Made by a program: the position numbers and the translations under genes. Shown here in pieces: positions 40,930-50,706 of a stretch of DNA of 56,543 nucleotides. The stretch comes from Gemmataceae bacterium (lineage in GTDB: Bacteria; Planctomycetota; Planctomycetia; Gemmatales; Gemmataceae), in contig SHZZ01000019.1 in NCBI GenBank assembly GCA_009692005.1, forward strand, positions 1 through 56,543. The letters run 5' to 3'. The notes under the pieces are model-generated. The model was not told where the DNA came from and did not search any database. It saw only the letters and a list, made by a program, of their open reading frames with translations. The stretch's first letter is position 1. Each line of letters opens with the position of its first letter.

Positions 40930-40977
40930 CACTTTCCCAACAAAATTTCCCAGGTTACTTATTGGTTACAATTTGAC

Positions 40978-41703
40978 ATGACCATGCCACAACGCGTTAC
41001 TCTCAACCGCGCCCTATCCAAACTCGGCTTCGGCTCGCGAACCCAGGCCATGCTCTGGATCCGCCAGGGAAAAGTCCGCGTCGATGGCAAAGTTATTACC
41101 AACCCTTTAAGCTGGGTGGAAATCGGGCAAAAGATCCTTCTCCAAGAGCAAGGCCCCACCCGAAAAGAATCCCTGGCCCTGGTGATGAACAAACCTTGCG
41201 GCCTGGTCACCACCCGCAGTGACGAACTCGGCAGGAAAACCGTATTTGACCTTTTGCCCAAGGAACACGGCTACTTGTTTCCCGCTGGCCGACTCGACGC
41301 CGACTCCGAGGGCCTTCTTCTCTTTTCCAACGACTCCTCGCTTACCCACGCGCTGACCGAACCGGGGCACGAGGTGGAAAAAACTTATTGGGTAATGGTG
41401 CGCAATGCCTTGGATGAACCGGCGCTGGAGAAACTCCGCCGCGGCGTGAAACTCGGGGACAAGGTCACCCGGCCTTGCAAGGTTAAATTCCTTGCCGAGG
41501 AGAAGGGACATCAGGTTTTGCAATTCATTCTGCAGGAAGGGATGAACCGGCAGATTCGCAACATGGTGCGGGCTATGGGAAGCAAGGTCCTGCGGTTGGT
41601 GAGAACAGCGATCGGCGCCATTCAACTGGGAGAGTTGCCTGTGGGAAAAACCAGGGTGTTAAATAAACAGGAACTCGCCGCCTTGCGGCGGGCCAGGTCT
41701 TAG
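40978..41703 (+). CDS. rRNA pseudouridine synthase, RsuA/RluB family
   Basis: 241-residue enzyme isomerising uridine in ribosomal RNA. An N-terminal S4 RNA-binding domain (residues about 5-60: LNRALSKLGFGSRTQAMLWIRQGKVRVDGK) precedes the catalytic domain. The catalytic Asp is in GRLDADSEGLLLFSND; the later EGMNRQIRNMVRAMG is also typical. Start may be ATG 40978 or 40984. A TACAAT six bases before ATG 40978 suggests a promoter very close to the start and possibly a leaderless transcript. Whether it modifies 16S or 23S RNA cannot be told. pdxH follows. Confidence 0.93.
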   Translation: MTMPQRVTLNRALSKLGFGSRTQAMLWIRQGKVRVDGKVITNPLSWVEIGQKILLQEQGPTRKESLALVMNKPCGLVTTRSDELGRKTVFDLLPKEHGYLFPAGRLDADSEGLLLFSNDSSLTHALTEPGHEVEKTYWVMVRNALDEPALEKLRRGVKLGDKVTRPCKVKFLAEEKGHQVLQFILQEGMNRQIRNMVRAMGSKVLRLVRTAIGAIQLGELPVGKTRVLNKQELAALRRARS

Positions 41704-41766
41704 GTCATGTAAGAGGCGGTCGCACGGGTGAAAAGGGCCTAAGATAACCTAATAAGGAGGTGGGCC

Positions 41767-42399
41767 GTGGCTTCTTTGTCTCAGATGCGAAACGAGTATT
41801 CTCAAAAAAGTCTGGCCGAATCCCAGGTTCACCCCGATCCGGTCCGCCAGTTCGCCATTTGGATGGAGGAAGCTCTGGCCGCTGAAGTGAAAGAGCCCAC
41901 TGCCATGACCCTGGCCACCTGCACGGCGCACGGCGCGCCTTCCGCCCGCATCATTTTGTTGAAGCTCTTTGATGAGCGCGGTTTCACTTTCTTCACCAGT
42001 TATGAAGGGCGCAAGGCGGTGGAGATCGAGGAAAACCCGCGCGGGGCCCTGGTGGCTTTCTGGCCCGAATTGGAAAGGCAAGTGCGGCTGGAGGGAACCA
42101 TCACCCGAGTAAGTGGGGAAGAATCGGACGCGTACTTCCGCTCGCGGCCGCTGGGCAGCCAGATTGGGGCCTGGGCCTCGAAACAAAGCCAGCCGGGCAG
42201 CCGAGAGGAATTGGAAAAACAGTGGAAAGCGTACGAGGAGAAGTTTGGCATGGATGTGCCGCGCCCTGATAACTGGGGCGGTTACCGCTTATTTCCAACG
42301 ATGATTGAGTTTTGGCAAGGCCGACCCAGCAGGCTGCACGACAGGATTGTTTACACCGGCGCCGGCACAGGCTGGTCCATCACGCGCCTCGGCCCCTGA
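41767..42399 (+). CDS. pdxH: Pyridoxamine 5'-phosphate oxidase
   Basis: 210-residue FMN enzyme making pyridoxal 5'-phosphate, the cofactor used by the aminotransferase at 10119. Visible signatures: [32 protein letters not shown], and near the end [28 protein letters not shown], followed by the usual W-x-x-x-RL-x-P end. The start is GTG 41767 after AAGGAGG. It lies 63 bases downstream of the pseudouridine synthase in the same direction and ends at a terminator. Confidence 0.96.
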   Translation: MASLSQMRNEYSQKSLAESQVHPDPVRQFAIWMEEALAAEVKEPTAMTLATCTAHGAPSARIILLKLFDERGFTFFTSYEGRKAVEIEENPRGALVAFWPELERQVRLEGTITRVSGEESDAYFRSRPLGSQIGAWASKQSQPGSREELEKQWKAYEEKFGMDVPRPDNWGGYRLFPTMIEFWQGRPSRLHDRIVYTGAGTGWSITRLGP

Positions 42400-42419
42400 G
42401 TAGAAAATAAACCTTCGGT

Positions 42420-42454
42420 CGCCGGTTGAGGCCCAACCAGACCGGCGTTTTTAT
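42420..42454 (+). terminator. Rho-independent terminator of pdxH
   Basis: Stem CGCCGGT (42420-42426) / ACCGGCG (42441-42447) followed by TTTTTATTT. It overlaps the last codon of the convergent adaptor gene. Confidence 0.75.
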
Positions 42455-43818
42455 TTCTCCACCTGCACGGCGATGCCGTCGGCCAGTTCACTCAAGTCCA
42501 CCAGGATGACCGAGTCCTTTTCGGTGAGAGGCACCCATTCACTTCCCTCGAGGCGGGCGCTCACGACTTGGTAGGCGCCATCCGAGGCGCCCACCCGTAA
42601 AGGCGTCAGCACCGCTTTGCCATCCCGGTAGAGGTAGCAAATCGACTGGTCGCCTTTTTCGCCAATCACCCGCGTGGGCAAAGTGATGAAGCTGGGCCTT
42701 TCGATCTTCACATAGCCATAGGCGTACATGCCGGGTAGAAGTTTCGCATCGGGGTTGTTGAGATCAACTTCGGCGCGCAGGGTGCGGCTTTTGACATTGA
42801 GAGCCCAGGCCGTGCGGGTGACCTCGGCGGGGATTTCAAAATCGCGGAAGGCCTGCACGCGCACCGTGGCCTTGGTTCCCTGGCGCACGAAGTTGGCGTC
42901 AATCTCGGGGATATCGACAAAGACCCGGACGACATCGGTGCGGGCAACGACATAAATCGGCGCACCCCTGGAGGAAGACTGGTCGGAGCTTTTGCCCGGC
43001 GCCGATTGGTCGCCGGTGGTGCCTTGAGCGAAGTCGCCCGTGTTGGCGTTGCGAGCAATGACAATCCCTTCATAGGGAGCAGTGATCTTGGTGTAGCCGA
43101 CCAGCGCCGCCAGCCGTTTTTCATCCGCCTGAGATACTCGGACCCGGGCCTCGGCTTCCAAGACATCGATCCTGGACTTGTCCAGGTTGGCGCTTTGAGC
43201 CAGTCGGTCGGCGTCGGCAACCTTTACCCCGGCTCGCGACGCGTTTCGCGACGCCTCGCTCGAACGCAATTGCTTTAGCGACTCATCCAGAATCTGCTTA
43301 TCCACCACCCGCTGGGTCACCAGGTCGGTCAGGCGCTTCACCTCTGACGACCAGCGTTCGACCTCGGCCTGATACTTCCCGACATCGGCAGTGGCCAGTT
43401 CCACCTTGGAAACCGCGGCTTTGAGGACGCTATCGGCGACTTCGACGAGTTTTTGCGATTGGCTAACGCGCACTATGTCGAGGTCCACCGTGGCTTTTTT
43501 CTGCTTGTGCTCCTCAATCAACTCGGGAACAAACAAGGTGGCCAGAACCTGGTCCTTCTTCACCTTGTCGCCTATGTCCACATCCCACTTTTCAATGTAA
43601 CCGGAGATCTTGGGGAAAAGTGAAGTCTGTTCGTAGGCCTCGACAAAGCCGGGCTGGCCGACCGTGCGCAGGATGACCCGCTTTTCCGGCTGCACCAGGC
43701 GGACGATGGGAATCGTGGTCACGGGGGGCGCGGCCTTATCCCCTTTTTCGCAGCCGAGGGGAAGGGCCATGCAGGTGATCAAGAGAAGCAGGCAGGTTTT
43801 TTTTCCAGGTAGAATCAT
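42451..43818 (-). CDS. RND efflux periplasmic adaptor (membrane fusion) lipoprotein
   Basis: 455 residues. Signal MILPGKKTCLLLLITCMALPLGC with a lipobox Cys, then the HlyD/AcrA adaptor layout. First come a lipoyl-like half (GYIEKWDVDIGDKVKKDQVLATLFVPEL) and a long alpha-hairpin of Ala/Lys/Glu/Val helices. The second lipoyl half (YTKITAPYEGIVIARNANTGDF) and beta-barrel domains follow. The frame to 44004 overlaps the pump gene; ATG 43818, just after the pump's stop, fits the lipoprotein signal. It works with the RND pump upstream; no outer-membrane TolC-like gene is in the window. Confidence 0.92.
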   Translation of the reverse strand: MILPGKKTCLLLLITCMALPLGCEKGDKAAPPVTTIPIVRLVQPEKRVILRTVGQPGFVEAYEQTSLFPKISGYIEKWDVDIGDKVKKDQVLATLFVPELIEEHKQKKATVDLDIVRVSQSQKLVEVADSVLKAAVSKVELATADVGKYQAEVERWSSEVKRLTDLVTQRVVDKQILDESLKQLRSSEASRNASRAGVKVADADRLAQSANLDKSRIDVLEAEARVRVSQADEKRLAALVGYTKITAPYEGIVIARNANTGDFAQGTTGDQSAPGKSSDQSSSRGAPIYVVARTDVVRVFVDIPEIDANFVRQGTKATVRVQAFRDFEIPAEVTRTAWALNVKSRTLRAEVDLNNPDAKLLPGMYAYGYVKIERPSFITLPTRVIGEKGDQSICYLYRDGKAVLTPLRVGASDGAYQVVSARLEGSEWVPLTEKDSVILVDLSELADGIAVQVEK

Positions 43819-43825
43819 GGTGCGT

Positions 43826-46800
43826 TCATCCTGTTGGTCCATGGGCTGGACTGGTGGCAGACCCAGGCCCAGAGTGCAAATCCTCGCGCCCCTCGTGGTC
43901 GTAATACTTTCCTTGCGGATCATCCGGATCGATGGAGATGGGGTGCGGCTTGCGCTCGCCCAAAAGCAGGCTGAACACAGCCGGCAGCACCAGCAGCGTG
44001 GCAAAAGTGCTGCAGACCAGCCCGCCGATCACGGCCCGGCCCAGCGGCGCCTGCATTTCACTCCCTTCCTCCAGGGCCAGCGCCATCGGCAGCATGCCCA
44101 CGGTCATGGCGCAGGCGGTCATGAGAATCGGCCGCAGTCGGCCCGCCGCTCCCTTAACCGCCGCTTCCCTCACCGGCAACCCCTCCAGCCAGCGGTCGGT
44201 CATGAAGGTCACCAGCATCACCGAGTTCGAAACCGAAACGCCGATGCACATGATCGAGCCCATGAAGGACTCAATATTGAGGGAGGTGTGGGTGAAGTAC
44301 AAGGTGACGACCACGCCGGAGAGCACGCCCGGTACGGCGGCAATGGAGGTGATGGCCAGGCGGGGCATCTGGAAGTAAGCGGTCAGCATGACCAGGATGA
44401 CGAAGACGGCGACGGCGAGGCCGATGGCCAGCGACTTGAACATTTTAGTCATGGGGTCGAGCTGACCGCGGACTTCCAGGTGGACGCCGCGGGGGGGTTG
44501 CCCGGCGTCAACAATGGCTTTTTCCACCAGCCGCGACGCCCGCCCCAGGTCGGTGTGTTCCAAATTCGCCGTGATGCTGAGGTACCTCTGCGAGGACAGC
44601 CGGTCAATCTGCCCGGGCATGACTCCGGTTTTCACCTGCGCCACATCGCGCACCATCAGGTTGACCAAATTGTTCACATCGATCAGGGGCAGGGTTTCCA
44701 CTTGCAAGGGCGAGGTCATGCGCTGAGTAGGCACCAGGACTTCCACCTGGTAATCGAAGCCGGTCCTGGGGTCTTGCCAGTAATTCAAAGCGATGAAGCG
44801 GCTGGAGGAAGTGGCCACGATGACCGAATTCCCCACCTGCTGCACATTCACGCCGCTGAGCCCAGCCTTCTCACGATCGATGTTGACTTCCACCGTGGGG
44901 TAATCGAGCGACTGGTGGAACTGGACATCGCGCAGGCAGGGGACCTGGGCCATGAGGCCTTTTAACTTGGTGGCATGGGTGCGGACATCGACAAGGTTGG
45001 TGCCAAAGACCACGATCTCGATCGGAGTGGCAGAGCCGAAGGTCATCACCTTGGAGACCATGTCGCCAGGCTCGAAGCCGAAGGAGATTTCCTTACAGCG
45101 GATCTTGGCGTCGGCGGCAGGCACGCCGTTTTGTTGCATTACTTCCGCCAGCCATGGAGCGATCTCTTGCGGCAGGACTTTCCGCAGCTTTTCCCTAAAG
45201 GCGTCAAGTTCGATGCCGCTGCCCTTGCGCAGCGCCACCCGCAGCATGCCGTCGTCCGGCCCGCGCATGAACAGGACCATGTTGTTCATGCCAAAGTTCG
45301 GCGCCACCTGGCCGGCGAAGCCAATGCTAATGGCCACCTTCTTTTCGCCGGCTTCCCTCTGGATGATCTCTAGCGTTTTCTGCGCCATCATGCGGGTGAT
45401 TTCGAAGTTGGTGCCGGCCGGGGGGCGGAAGCGCAGCACGAACTGCCCCGAATCGATCTGGGGAAAGAGCTCCGTTCCCAGTTGGGAACCAACGAAAAAG
45501 AGCGTGGCGCCCGTTGCAGCCAGGTAAACCGACACCACCGCCCAGCGCAACTTCACGGTCCAGCCGGATAGCCTTTCAAACAGCCCTTCCACCTTGTCGA
45601 AGAAAGTTTTCTTCTCCTCGACATGATGCCCATGCGCTTTCAGCAACCACACCGCCATGACCGGCACAAAGGTGGAGGAGAGCAAATAGGAGGAGATCAT
45701 GGCGAAGCCGACCGCCAGCGACAGGGGCATGAAGAGCGAGCGCAGCGGGTCTTGCATAATGAAGGCGGGAATGAAAACCGAGAGGATGCAGAAGAGGGCG
45801 AGCAAGCGAGCCACGGCAGTGATATCGTTGCCGCGACGCACCGCCCGGGCCAGCGACGGCGTTTTCCGCATCTGCGCGTGAATGTTTTCAATCTCCACCG
45901 TGGCTTCGTCCACCAGGATGCCGATGGCCAGCGCCAGCCCGCCCAGCGACATGATGTTGATCGTGTTGCCGGTGGCGTACAAACCAAACAGCGAGCCCAA
46001 AAGCGCCAGGGGAATGTTGCAGACCACGACGATGACACTGCGGATGTCGCGCAGGAAGATCATGATCATCAGGCCGGTCAGACCCGCGCCGATTAATCCT
46101 TCCGTGGCCACACTGCGGATGGCGGTCACCACCGCGGGCGATTCATCAAACTCAAACGACATCTCCACATCCTCGGGCACCGCCTGCTTGAAGTACTCCA
46201 TCGCCTTGTGAATGTCCGCCACCACCGTCAAGGTGGACGCTGTATCCTTCTTGACGATCGGCAAATAGACCGACTTTATGCCGTTGACCAGGGCGTGGCC
46301 GTAATTCACATCGGTGGCATCCTCGATGACAGCGACATCGCGAATGTAGACATTCGAACCCAGTTTCAAGGGGATTTTGCCCAAGTCTTGGATGTTCGTC
46401 ACCAGGGCATTGGTCGGCACCAGCGGCATGCGGTCCTGGATGTACAGGTTCCCAGCCGGGATCACCACATTCCCTTTCATGATGGAATCGACCACATCCT
46501 GAGGCGACAGATTGTAGGTGCGCAGTTTGTCCGGGTTGACATTGACGAGAATGGAGCGGACATTGGGGCCGAAAGGGGAAATGGCCACGGTGCCGGGGAC
46601 ATATTTTTGCACCAGCGGACGAATCATGTTCTGTGCCAGATCGGCCAGCAATCCCCGCGGCGTTTTCTTGCTGCTCATGACCAGGTAGCCGACGGGAAGG
46701 CTGCCAGCATCCAGCCGCATGACCATGGGGGGTAAAGTTCCCGGCGGCATGCGCGACATGGCTCGGTTCGCCATGGCCACCACTTGACCCATGGCCTGGC

Positions 46801-47104
46801 CCATGTCGGTGCTGGGGAAAAAAGCAATCTTCAACAAGGCCACTTGCTGGATGCTGCTTGATTCGATCGTTTCCACATTGTCCACATACTGGAATAGCAG
46901 CTCGAACTGATTGACAATCAGCCCTTCCATCTGCGCCGGGCTCATGCCGCCGAATTGCAGAAAGACATAGATGCGCGGCATGTTGAGCGAGGGGAAAATA
47001 TCGACCCGCATGCCTTTCAACGCCAGGGCGCCGCCCGATAGCAGCGCAATCACCAACATCATCACGGTGATGGGATGGCGCATGGCAAAGACAATGGGAT
47101 TCAT
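43826..47104 (-). CDS. RND (AcrB/HAE1-type) efflux transporter
   Basis: 1092-residue proton-driven inner-membrane pump. The first helix starts MNPIVFAMRHPITVMMLVIA. Two large periplasmic loops separate two sets of helices. The first set has GGLALAIGILVDEATVEIEN with the conserved Asp of RND pumps; the second ends near MCIGVSVSNSVMLVTFMTDR. The frame extends to 47182, but the ATG at 47104 begins the conserved part. The adaptor gene follows after seven bases. Pump-before-adaptor is the reverse of the usual order. Substrate not predictable; the closest look is to CusA/CzcA- or HAE1-like pumps. Confidence 0.93.
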   Translation of the reverse strand: MNPIVFAMRHPITVMMLVIALLSGGALALKGMRVDIFPSLNMPRIYVFLQFGGMSPAQMEGLIVNQFELLFQYVDNVETIESSSIQQVALLKIAFFPSTDMGQAMGQVVAMANRAMSRMPPGTLPPMVMRLDAGSLPVGYLVMSSKKTPRGLLADLAQNMIRPLVQKYVPGTVAISPFGPNVRSILVNVNPDKLRTYNLSPQDVVDSIMKGNVVIPAGNLYIQDRMPLVPTNALVTNIQDLGKIPLKLGSNVYIRDVAVIEDATDVNYGHALVNGIKSVYLPIVKKDTASTLTVVADIHKAMEYFKQAVPEDVEMSFEFDESPAVVTAIRSVATEGLIGAGLTGLMIMIFLRDIRSVIVVVCNIPLALLGSLFGLYATGNTINIMSLGGLALAIGILVDEATVEIENIHAQMRKTPSLARAVRRGNDITAVARLLALFCILSVFIPAFIMQDPLRSLFMPLSLAVGFAMISSYLLSSTFVPVMAVWLLKAHGHHVEEKKTFFDKVEGLFERLSGWTVKLRWAVVSVYLAATGATLFFVGSQLGTELFPQIDSGQFVLRFRPPAGTNFEITRMMAQKTLEIIQREAGEKKVAISIGFAGQVAPNFGMNNMVLFMRGPDDGMLRVALRKGSGIELDAFREKLRKVLPQEIAPWLAEVMQQNGVPAADAKIRCKEISFGFEPGDMVSKVMTFGSATPIEIVVFGTNLVDVRTHATKLKGLMAQVPCLRDVQFHQSLDYPTVEVNIDREKAGLSGVNVQQVGNSVIVATSSSRFIALNYWQDPRTGFDYQVEVLVPTQRMTSPLQVETLPLIDVNNLVNLMVRDVAQVKTGVMPGQIDRLSSQRYLSITANLEHTDLGRASRLVEKAIVDAGQPPRGVHLEVRGQLDPMTKMFKSLAIGLAVAVFVILVMLTAYFQMPRLAITSIAAVPGVLSGVVVTLYFTHTSLNIESFMGSIMCIGVSVSNSVMLVTFMTDRWLEGLPVREAAVKGAAGRLRPILMTACAMTVGMLPMALALEEGSEMQAPLGRAVIGGLVCSTFATLLVLPAVFSLLLGERKPHPISIDPDDPQGKYYDHEGREDLHSGPGSATSPAHGPTG

Positions 47105-47308
47105 GGAAACCACTCGTGACGGGTTCAAGGCGCATGGCCATTGGCTTCCCATGGTAATCAATTCCTGCCCTGGGTAAACCAAGAAAACCTCAGGCCAAAA
47201 GAAACGAGTTGGTTCTTTCCCAAGAGCGGCGCGGCAGGTTCGTCTTCCTTTTTTAGACCGGAAAAAATTACACTTCCTGTTTGGTTGTCCTTTGCTTGAG
47301 GAGAAGCG

Positions 47309-50137
47309 ATGAACGGCGCTCTTTTACTTTGCGGCGCACTGGCCTGGTCGAGCCCGGCCTGGCCGGGGGATGAGGCGGCCTTAAAGGCCTACCTGGCCAT
47401 ACCCCAAAAGATCAAACAGGGGACGCCGATCGCTGCGCTGCAAACACTCTGCTTCGCCGCCGACGGCTACTCCACCCACCCCATTCTTATCAAGGAAGCG
47501 ATTAATTGCCTCGACATCGACCAGGCCGCCGTTCCCATCAAGGTCGCTGGGCTGCTCGCCCTTGAACTCGAGGAAATCCTCGACGACCTGGGGATCAACC
47601 TCGGCGGGCTGGCCATCAACCAGGGGAAGGACCGCGAGGTGGTTCACGAGGAACCCGGGATTTCCATCGCCATGGAAAAAGGGAAGGACGGGTTGTGGCG
47701 GTTCAACCGGCAAACGGTGGCGCGCATCCCGGCCATGCGCCAGGCCGCCACCAGCAAGGTCAACGCCATGATAAAAAGCGCCAACCAGCTCCTGCACGGC
47801 CGCACCGACCCAACCACGACCATGGTTACTTTTCTGGCCCATGTGTGGCAAAAGGAGTTCGATGCGGCGACAGAACACCTCGATTTGAATTTTCTCTCTC
47901 CGTTGGAAAAACAAAAAAAGGGCCGCATGCTGGCCTGGAAACTCGCCTGTGTCATTCAACGCCGCGGCTATGTTTACAGCCAGGAAGTCCCCGGCGACCC
48001 AGAATCGCCGCCCTTCACCTGGCTGGCCGAGGCCGACGGGCGCATCAGCGTGCGACGAGTCAAGCAACTGCTGGGCAAAGATTCCTGGCTCTTCGACCAG
48101 GACACCACCAGGGCCATCGAGACCATGTGGGAAAATGTCAAAATGGCGCCGGTGGACCAGCGCTACAAAATTCTCGGCCGTGAAATACCTGCGCCGCCGA
48201 ACCAAGAGAACTTTCCTGTGGAGATCATGCGGGAGAAACCGGCATCGGTGCCGGACAAGTTCTCCACTCCCCGGCGCATGGTGCGCGCTTTCTTCGCCGC
48301 CTGCCTTGAAGCCGAATTCGATGATGCTGCCTTCAATTCCCTGGGCGATTTCCTCGACCTGCAAGATCTGTCGCCAGAAGACCGTGGCAACCTCGGGCCA
48401 AAGCGCGCTGGCATGCTCGAAGCCATTCTCCGAAAAATGAGCCCAGACACGAACACTCTGGCCGACTCTTGGGCCTCACCCACGCAGACCCTGAAAGGCG
48501 ATGACGGGTTATCCGTCGATATTGTCCGGGACCCGGACGGCTACTGGCGTTTCGGCGGGGAGCCTTTGGCGCGGTTGGAAGAGCTTTATAAAAAACTCGA
48601 TTCCAAGGACCGCATGCCCAACTTGTCGTTTCAGGGGCAGACGAATCCGCGGCAGTTGATGTTCCACTTTCTCGTCCAGGTCAACCGCGGCCTCGATGAT
48701 ACCGCTGCCGCTTGCCTCGATCTTTCCACTCTTCCCGCGCCCGCCATCAACGATATCGGCCCCATTCTCGCCTTCAAGTTGAAATACATCATCGACCGAC
48801 TGGGCACCATTTACTTTCAGGAAATCCCCAACGACCCCAACCTGCGCTTGTATGTGATCTACCGCGGCCAGCATGGCAAGATCACCTTGGCGCCGGAAAT
48901 CAGCGAGGGCAAGGCCCCAGTTTGGAAATTCACCTCGGCAACCGTGGCCCAGGTGGAAACCATGTTCCGCGCCCTGGCCGGCACCCCGGTGCGCAAGGAG
49001 CTGGAAACCATGTCGCTGGTGCGCACCGAGCCTTACTTTTGGCTCGAGCCCGGCATCTGGATCTACCTGCGCATTCCACGCCACTTTCACAGAGAATTCC
49101 TCGGACTGGAGGTGTACCAGTGGATCGGCTGCGTCCTCGTCATCCTCGCCGCCTCGTCCTTGTCTTATGTCCTCGGCGTGGGCGTCCGTTTCCTCTTCAC
49201 CTGGTTTTTCCCACATGCCGATAAGCCCGCCTTCCGCAGGCGCTTCCGCCGAAACCTCCGCGCTTTCCGCTTTTTGTTCTTCTTCACACTCCTCTACCAG
49301 CTCATTCCCTGGATCGATCTGCCTCTGAGCCTGGCTGCTCCCTTATATTTTCTGGAAAAAGTGGGAATGACGCTGACACTCGGGTGGTTCGGCCTGCAGG
49401 TGATCGAACTGGTGGCGCTTATTTACGACGCACCGGACTCGGAAGATAAAACCGGCATAATCCTGCCCATGATGATGCCCTTTATCACCCGCATCGCCAA
49501 GGTGGTGGTGGTGGTGTCGGCGATTTCACTCCTGATCATGCATTTGGGCAAAGCCGAGGCGCTCGGTCACTTTCTCGCCGGCCTGGGCATCCTAGGCATC
49601 GGAATCTCGCTCGCCGCCCAGGACTCCCTGAAAAACCTCTTCGGCACCCTGCTGATCATCGGCGACCGCACTTGCAGGGTTGGCGATCACATTATCGTCA
49701 ACGATAAAGAAGGGGTGATCGAAGAGGTGGGTTTCCGCGCCACCAAAATGCGCACCCCGGATGGATCGCTCTTAATTTTTCCCAATGGCATGCTGGCCGC
49801 GTCGATTGTCGATAATTTGGGTTTGCGGATTCACCGCCGCGTCCGCTTGCTGTTTAGCCTGGACATTACCACCCCGCTGGAAAAGATCAACGCCGTAGAA
49901 AAGCACCTGATGGAGTTTCTCAACCAGCAGCCGAACATCGTGACATCAAAGACGGCGGTGGTGTTTTTCAAGTTTGGCGAAACCGGGCTCGATTTCGAAA
50001 TCGTCGTCTATGCCGAGGTGCCCACATCCGACGCCGAGCAGATCCTGCGCGAAAGCATTCTTGAAGGTGTGATCCAAATCACCTTGGAGAAGGAAGCCCG
50101 CGTGGTGCCCTTGAAGGTGAGTAAAAAAGCTTCTTAA
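47309..50137 (+). CDS. Large MscS-family mechanosensitive channel with periplasmic repeats
   Basis: 942 residues. Signal peptide (1-19), then a periplasmic region of about 550 residues made of four related modules (about 37-145, 164-278, 318-430, 443-555). Each module has a helix-rich start, an LDL or LDI, and a W-x-F-x-x-x-T ... VE-x-M(F/W) end. Several membrane helices (about 620-760) and the MscS pore/beta domain follow: LGILGIGISLAAQDSLKNLFG, then DHIIVNDKEGVIEEVGFRAT and RTPDGSLLIFPNG. GAGGAG precedes the ATG. It should open under membrane tension; the modules may sense the envelope. Divergent from the RND pump genes. Confidence 0.93.
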   Translation: MNGALLLCGALAWSSPAWPGDEAALKAYLAIPQKIKQGTPIAALQTLCFAADGYSTHPILIKEAINCLDIDQAAVPIKVAGLLALELEEILDDLGINLGGLAINQGKDREVVHEEPGISIAMEKGKDGLWRFNRQTVARIPAMRQAATSKVNAMIKSANQLLHGRTDPTTTMVTFLAHVWQKEFDAATEHLDLNFLSPLEKQKKGRMLAWKLACVIQRRGYVYSQEVPGDPESPPFTWLAEADGRISVRRVKQLLGKDSWLFDQDTTRAIETMWENVKMAPVDQRYKILGREIPAPPNQENFPVEIMREKPASVPDKFSTPRRMVRAFFAACLEAEFDDAAFNSLGDFLDLQDLSPEDRGNLGPKRAGMLEAILRKMSPDTNTLADSWASPTQTLKGDDGLSVDIVRDPDGYWRFGGEPLARLEELYKKLDSKDRMPNLSFQGQTNPRQLMFHFLVQVNRGLDDTAAACLDLSTLPAPAINDIGPILAFKLKYIIDRLGTIYFQEIPNDPNLRLYVIYRGQHGKITLAPEISEGKAPVWKFTSATVAQVETMFRALAGTPVRKELETMSLVRTEPYFWLEPGIWIYLRIPRHFHREFLGLEVYQWIGCVLVILAASSLSYVLGVGVRFLFTWFFPHADKPAFRRRFRRNLRAFRFLFFFTLLYQLIPWIDLPLSLAAPLYFLEKVGMTLTLGWFGLQVIELVALIYDAPDSEDKTGIILPMMMPFITRIAKVVVVVSAISLLIMHLGKAEALGHFLAGLGILGIGISLAAQDSLKNLFGTLLIIGDRTCRVGDHIIVNDKEGVIEEVGFRATKMRTPDGSLLIFPNGMLAASIVDNLGLRIHRRVRLLFSLDITTPLEKINAVEKHLMEFLNQQPNIVTSKTAVVFFKFGETGLDFEIVVYAEVPTSDAEQILRESILEGVIQITLEKEARVVPLKVSKKAS

Positions 50138-50194
50138 TTTTCCGGCTTGCCAGCGCCGCCCTCCATGGCAACGGCAGCGTCAATGTCACCAGGC

Positions 50195-50228
50195 AAAAAA
50201 AAGAGCCATCCCGGGGGAGGGATGGCTC
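50195..50228 (-). terminator. Rho-independent terminator of the Hsp20 operon
   Basis: On the minus strand: GAGCCATCCC-TCCCCC-GGGATGGCTC, a perfect 10-bp stem, followed by TTTTTTTT. It lies about 50 bases past the stop of the second Hsp20 gene. Confidence 0.92.
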
Positions 50229-50279
50229 GAGGGTTAACGGCGCATCCTGCGCCTTGATCCCATCCACTGGAGGACTTAG

Positions 50280-50678
50280 TTAACCTGCCTTGACCTCGAT
50301 CTGCCTGGAGCGAGCCGATTCCGCCTTGGGCAAGTGAATCACCAAAACGCCTTGTTTATATTCCGCCGTGATCTTCATCGCGTCGATGCTTTCATCGACG
50401 GAGAAAACGCGGTGGAAATCGCCATGGGGGGCCTCGTCGAGGAGTAAAGTCCCCTGGATTTCCCTCGGTGCGGTTTTGCCCAAGAGTATCAGTTCCCCTT
50501 TTTCAAAGTGGAGCTGGACCTGATCCGAGCTCACGCCTGGCATCTCGGCGTACAGTGTCAGTTCGCTGGCGTTTTCGGTGATGTCCACCCGGGGAGTAAT
50601 CACCCTGGCGCCACAGGTCGGTTCCGGACGGGAAACCACGGAAACTTGGGGGGCTTTGCATTCAGCATTCATGTTCAT
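50280..50678 (-). CDS. Hsp20/alpha-crystallin family chaperone (second gene)
   Basis: 132-residue small heat shock protein that holds unfolding proteins. The alpha-crystallin domain begins PRVDITENASELTLYAEMPG and ends with the motif KQGVLVIHLPKAE (residues about 110-122), then a short Lys/Arg tail. The start is ATG 50678 or 50672, after AAAGGA. Part of a two-gene operon with the Hsp20 at 50707 (28-base gap), followed by a strong terminator. The two proteins are diverged, as in IbpA/IbpB pairs. Confidence 0.93.
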   Translation of the reverse strand: MNMNAECKAPQVSVVSRPEPTCGARVITPRVDITENASELTLYAEMPGVSSDQVQLHFEKGELILLGKTAPREIQGTLLLDEAPHGDFHRVFSVDESIDAMKITAEYKQGVLVIHLPKAESARSRQIEVKAG

Positions 50679-50706
50679 TTTCCTTTCACTCGATTGTTTG
50701 AGGTTC

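Noticed and set aside
43664-44965. 433-codon plus-strand frame inside the RND genes
   Set aside because: His/Gln/Arg-rich translation typical of an antisense shadow; the pump and adaptor on the minus strand are certain.
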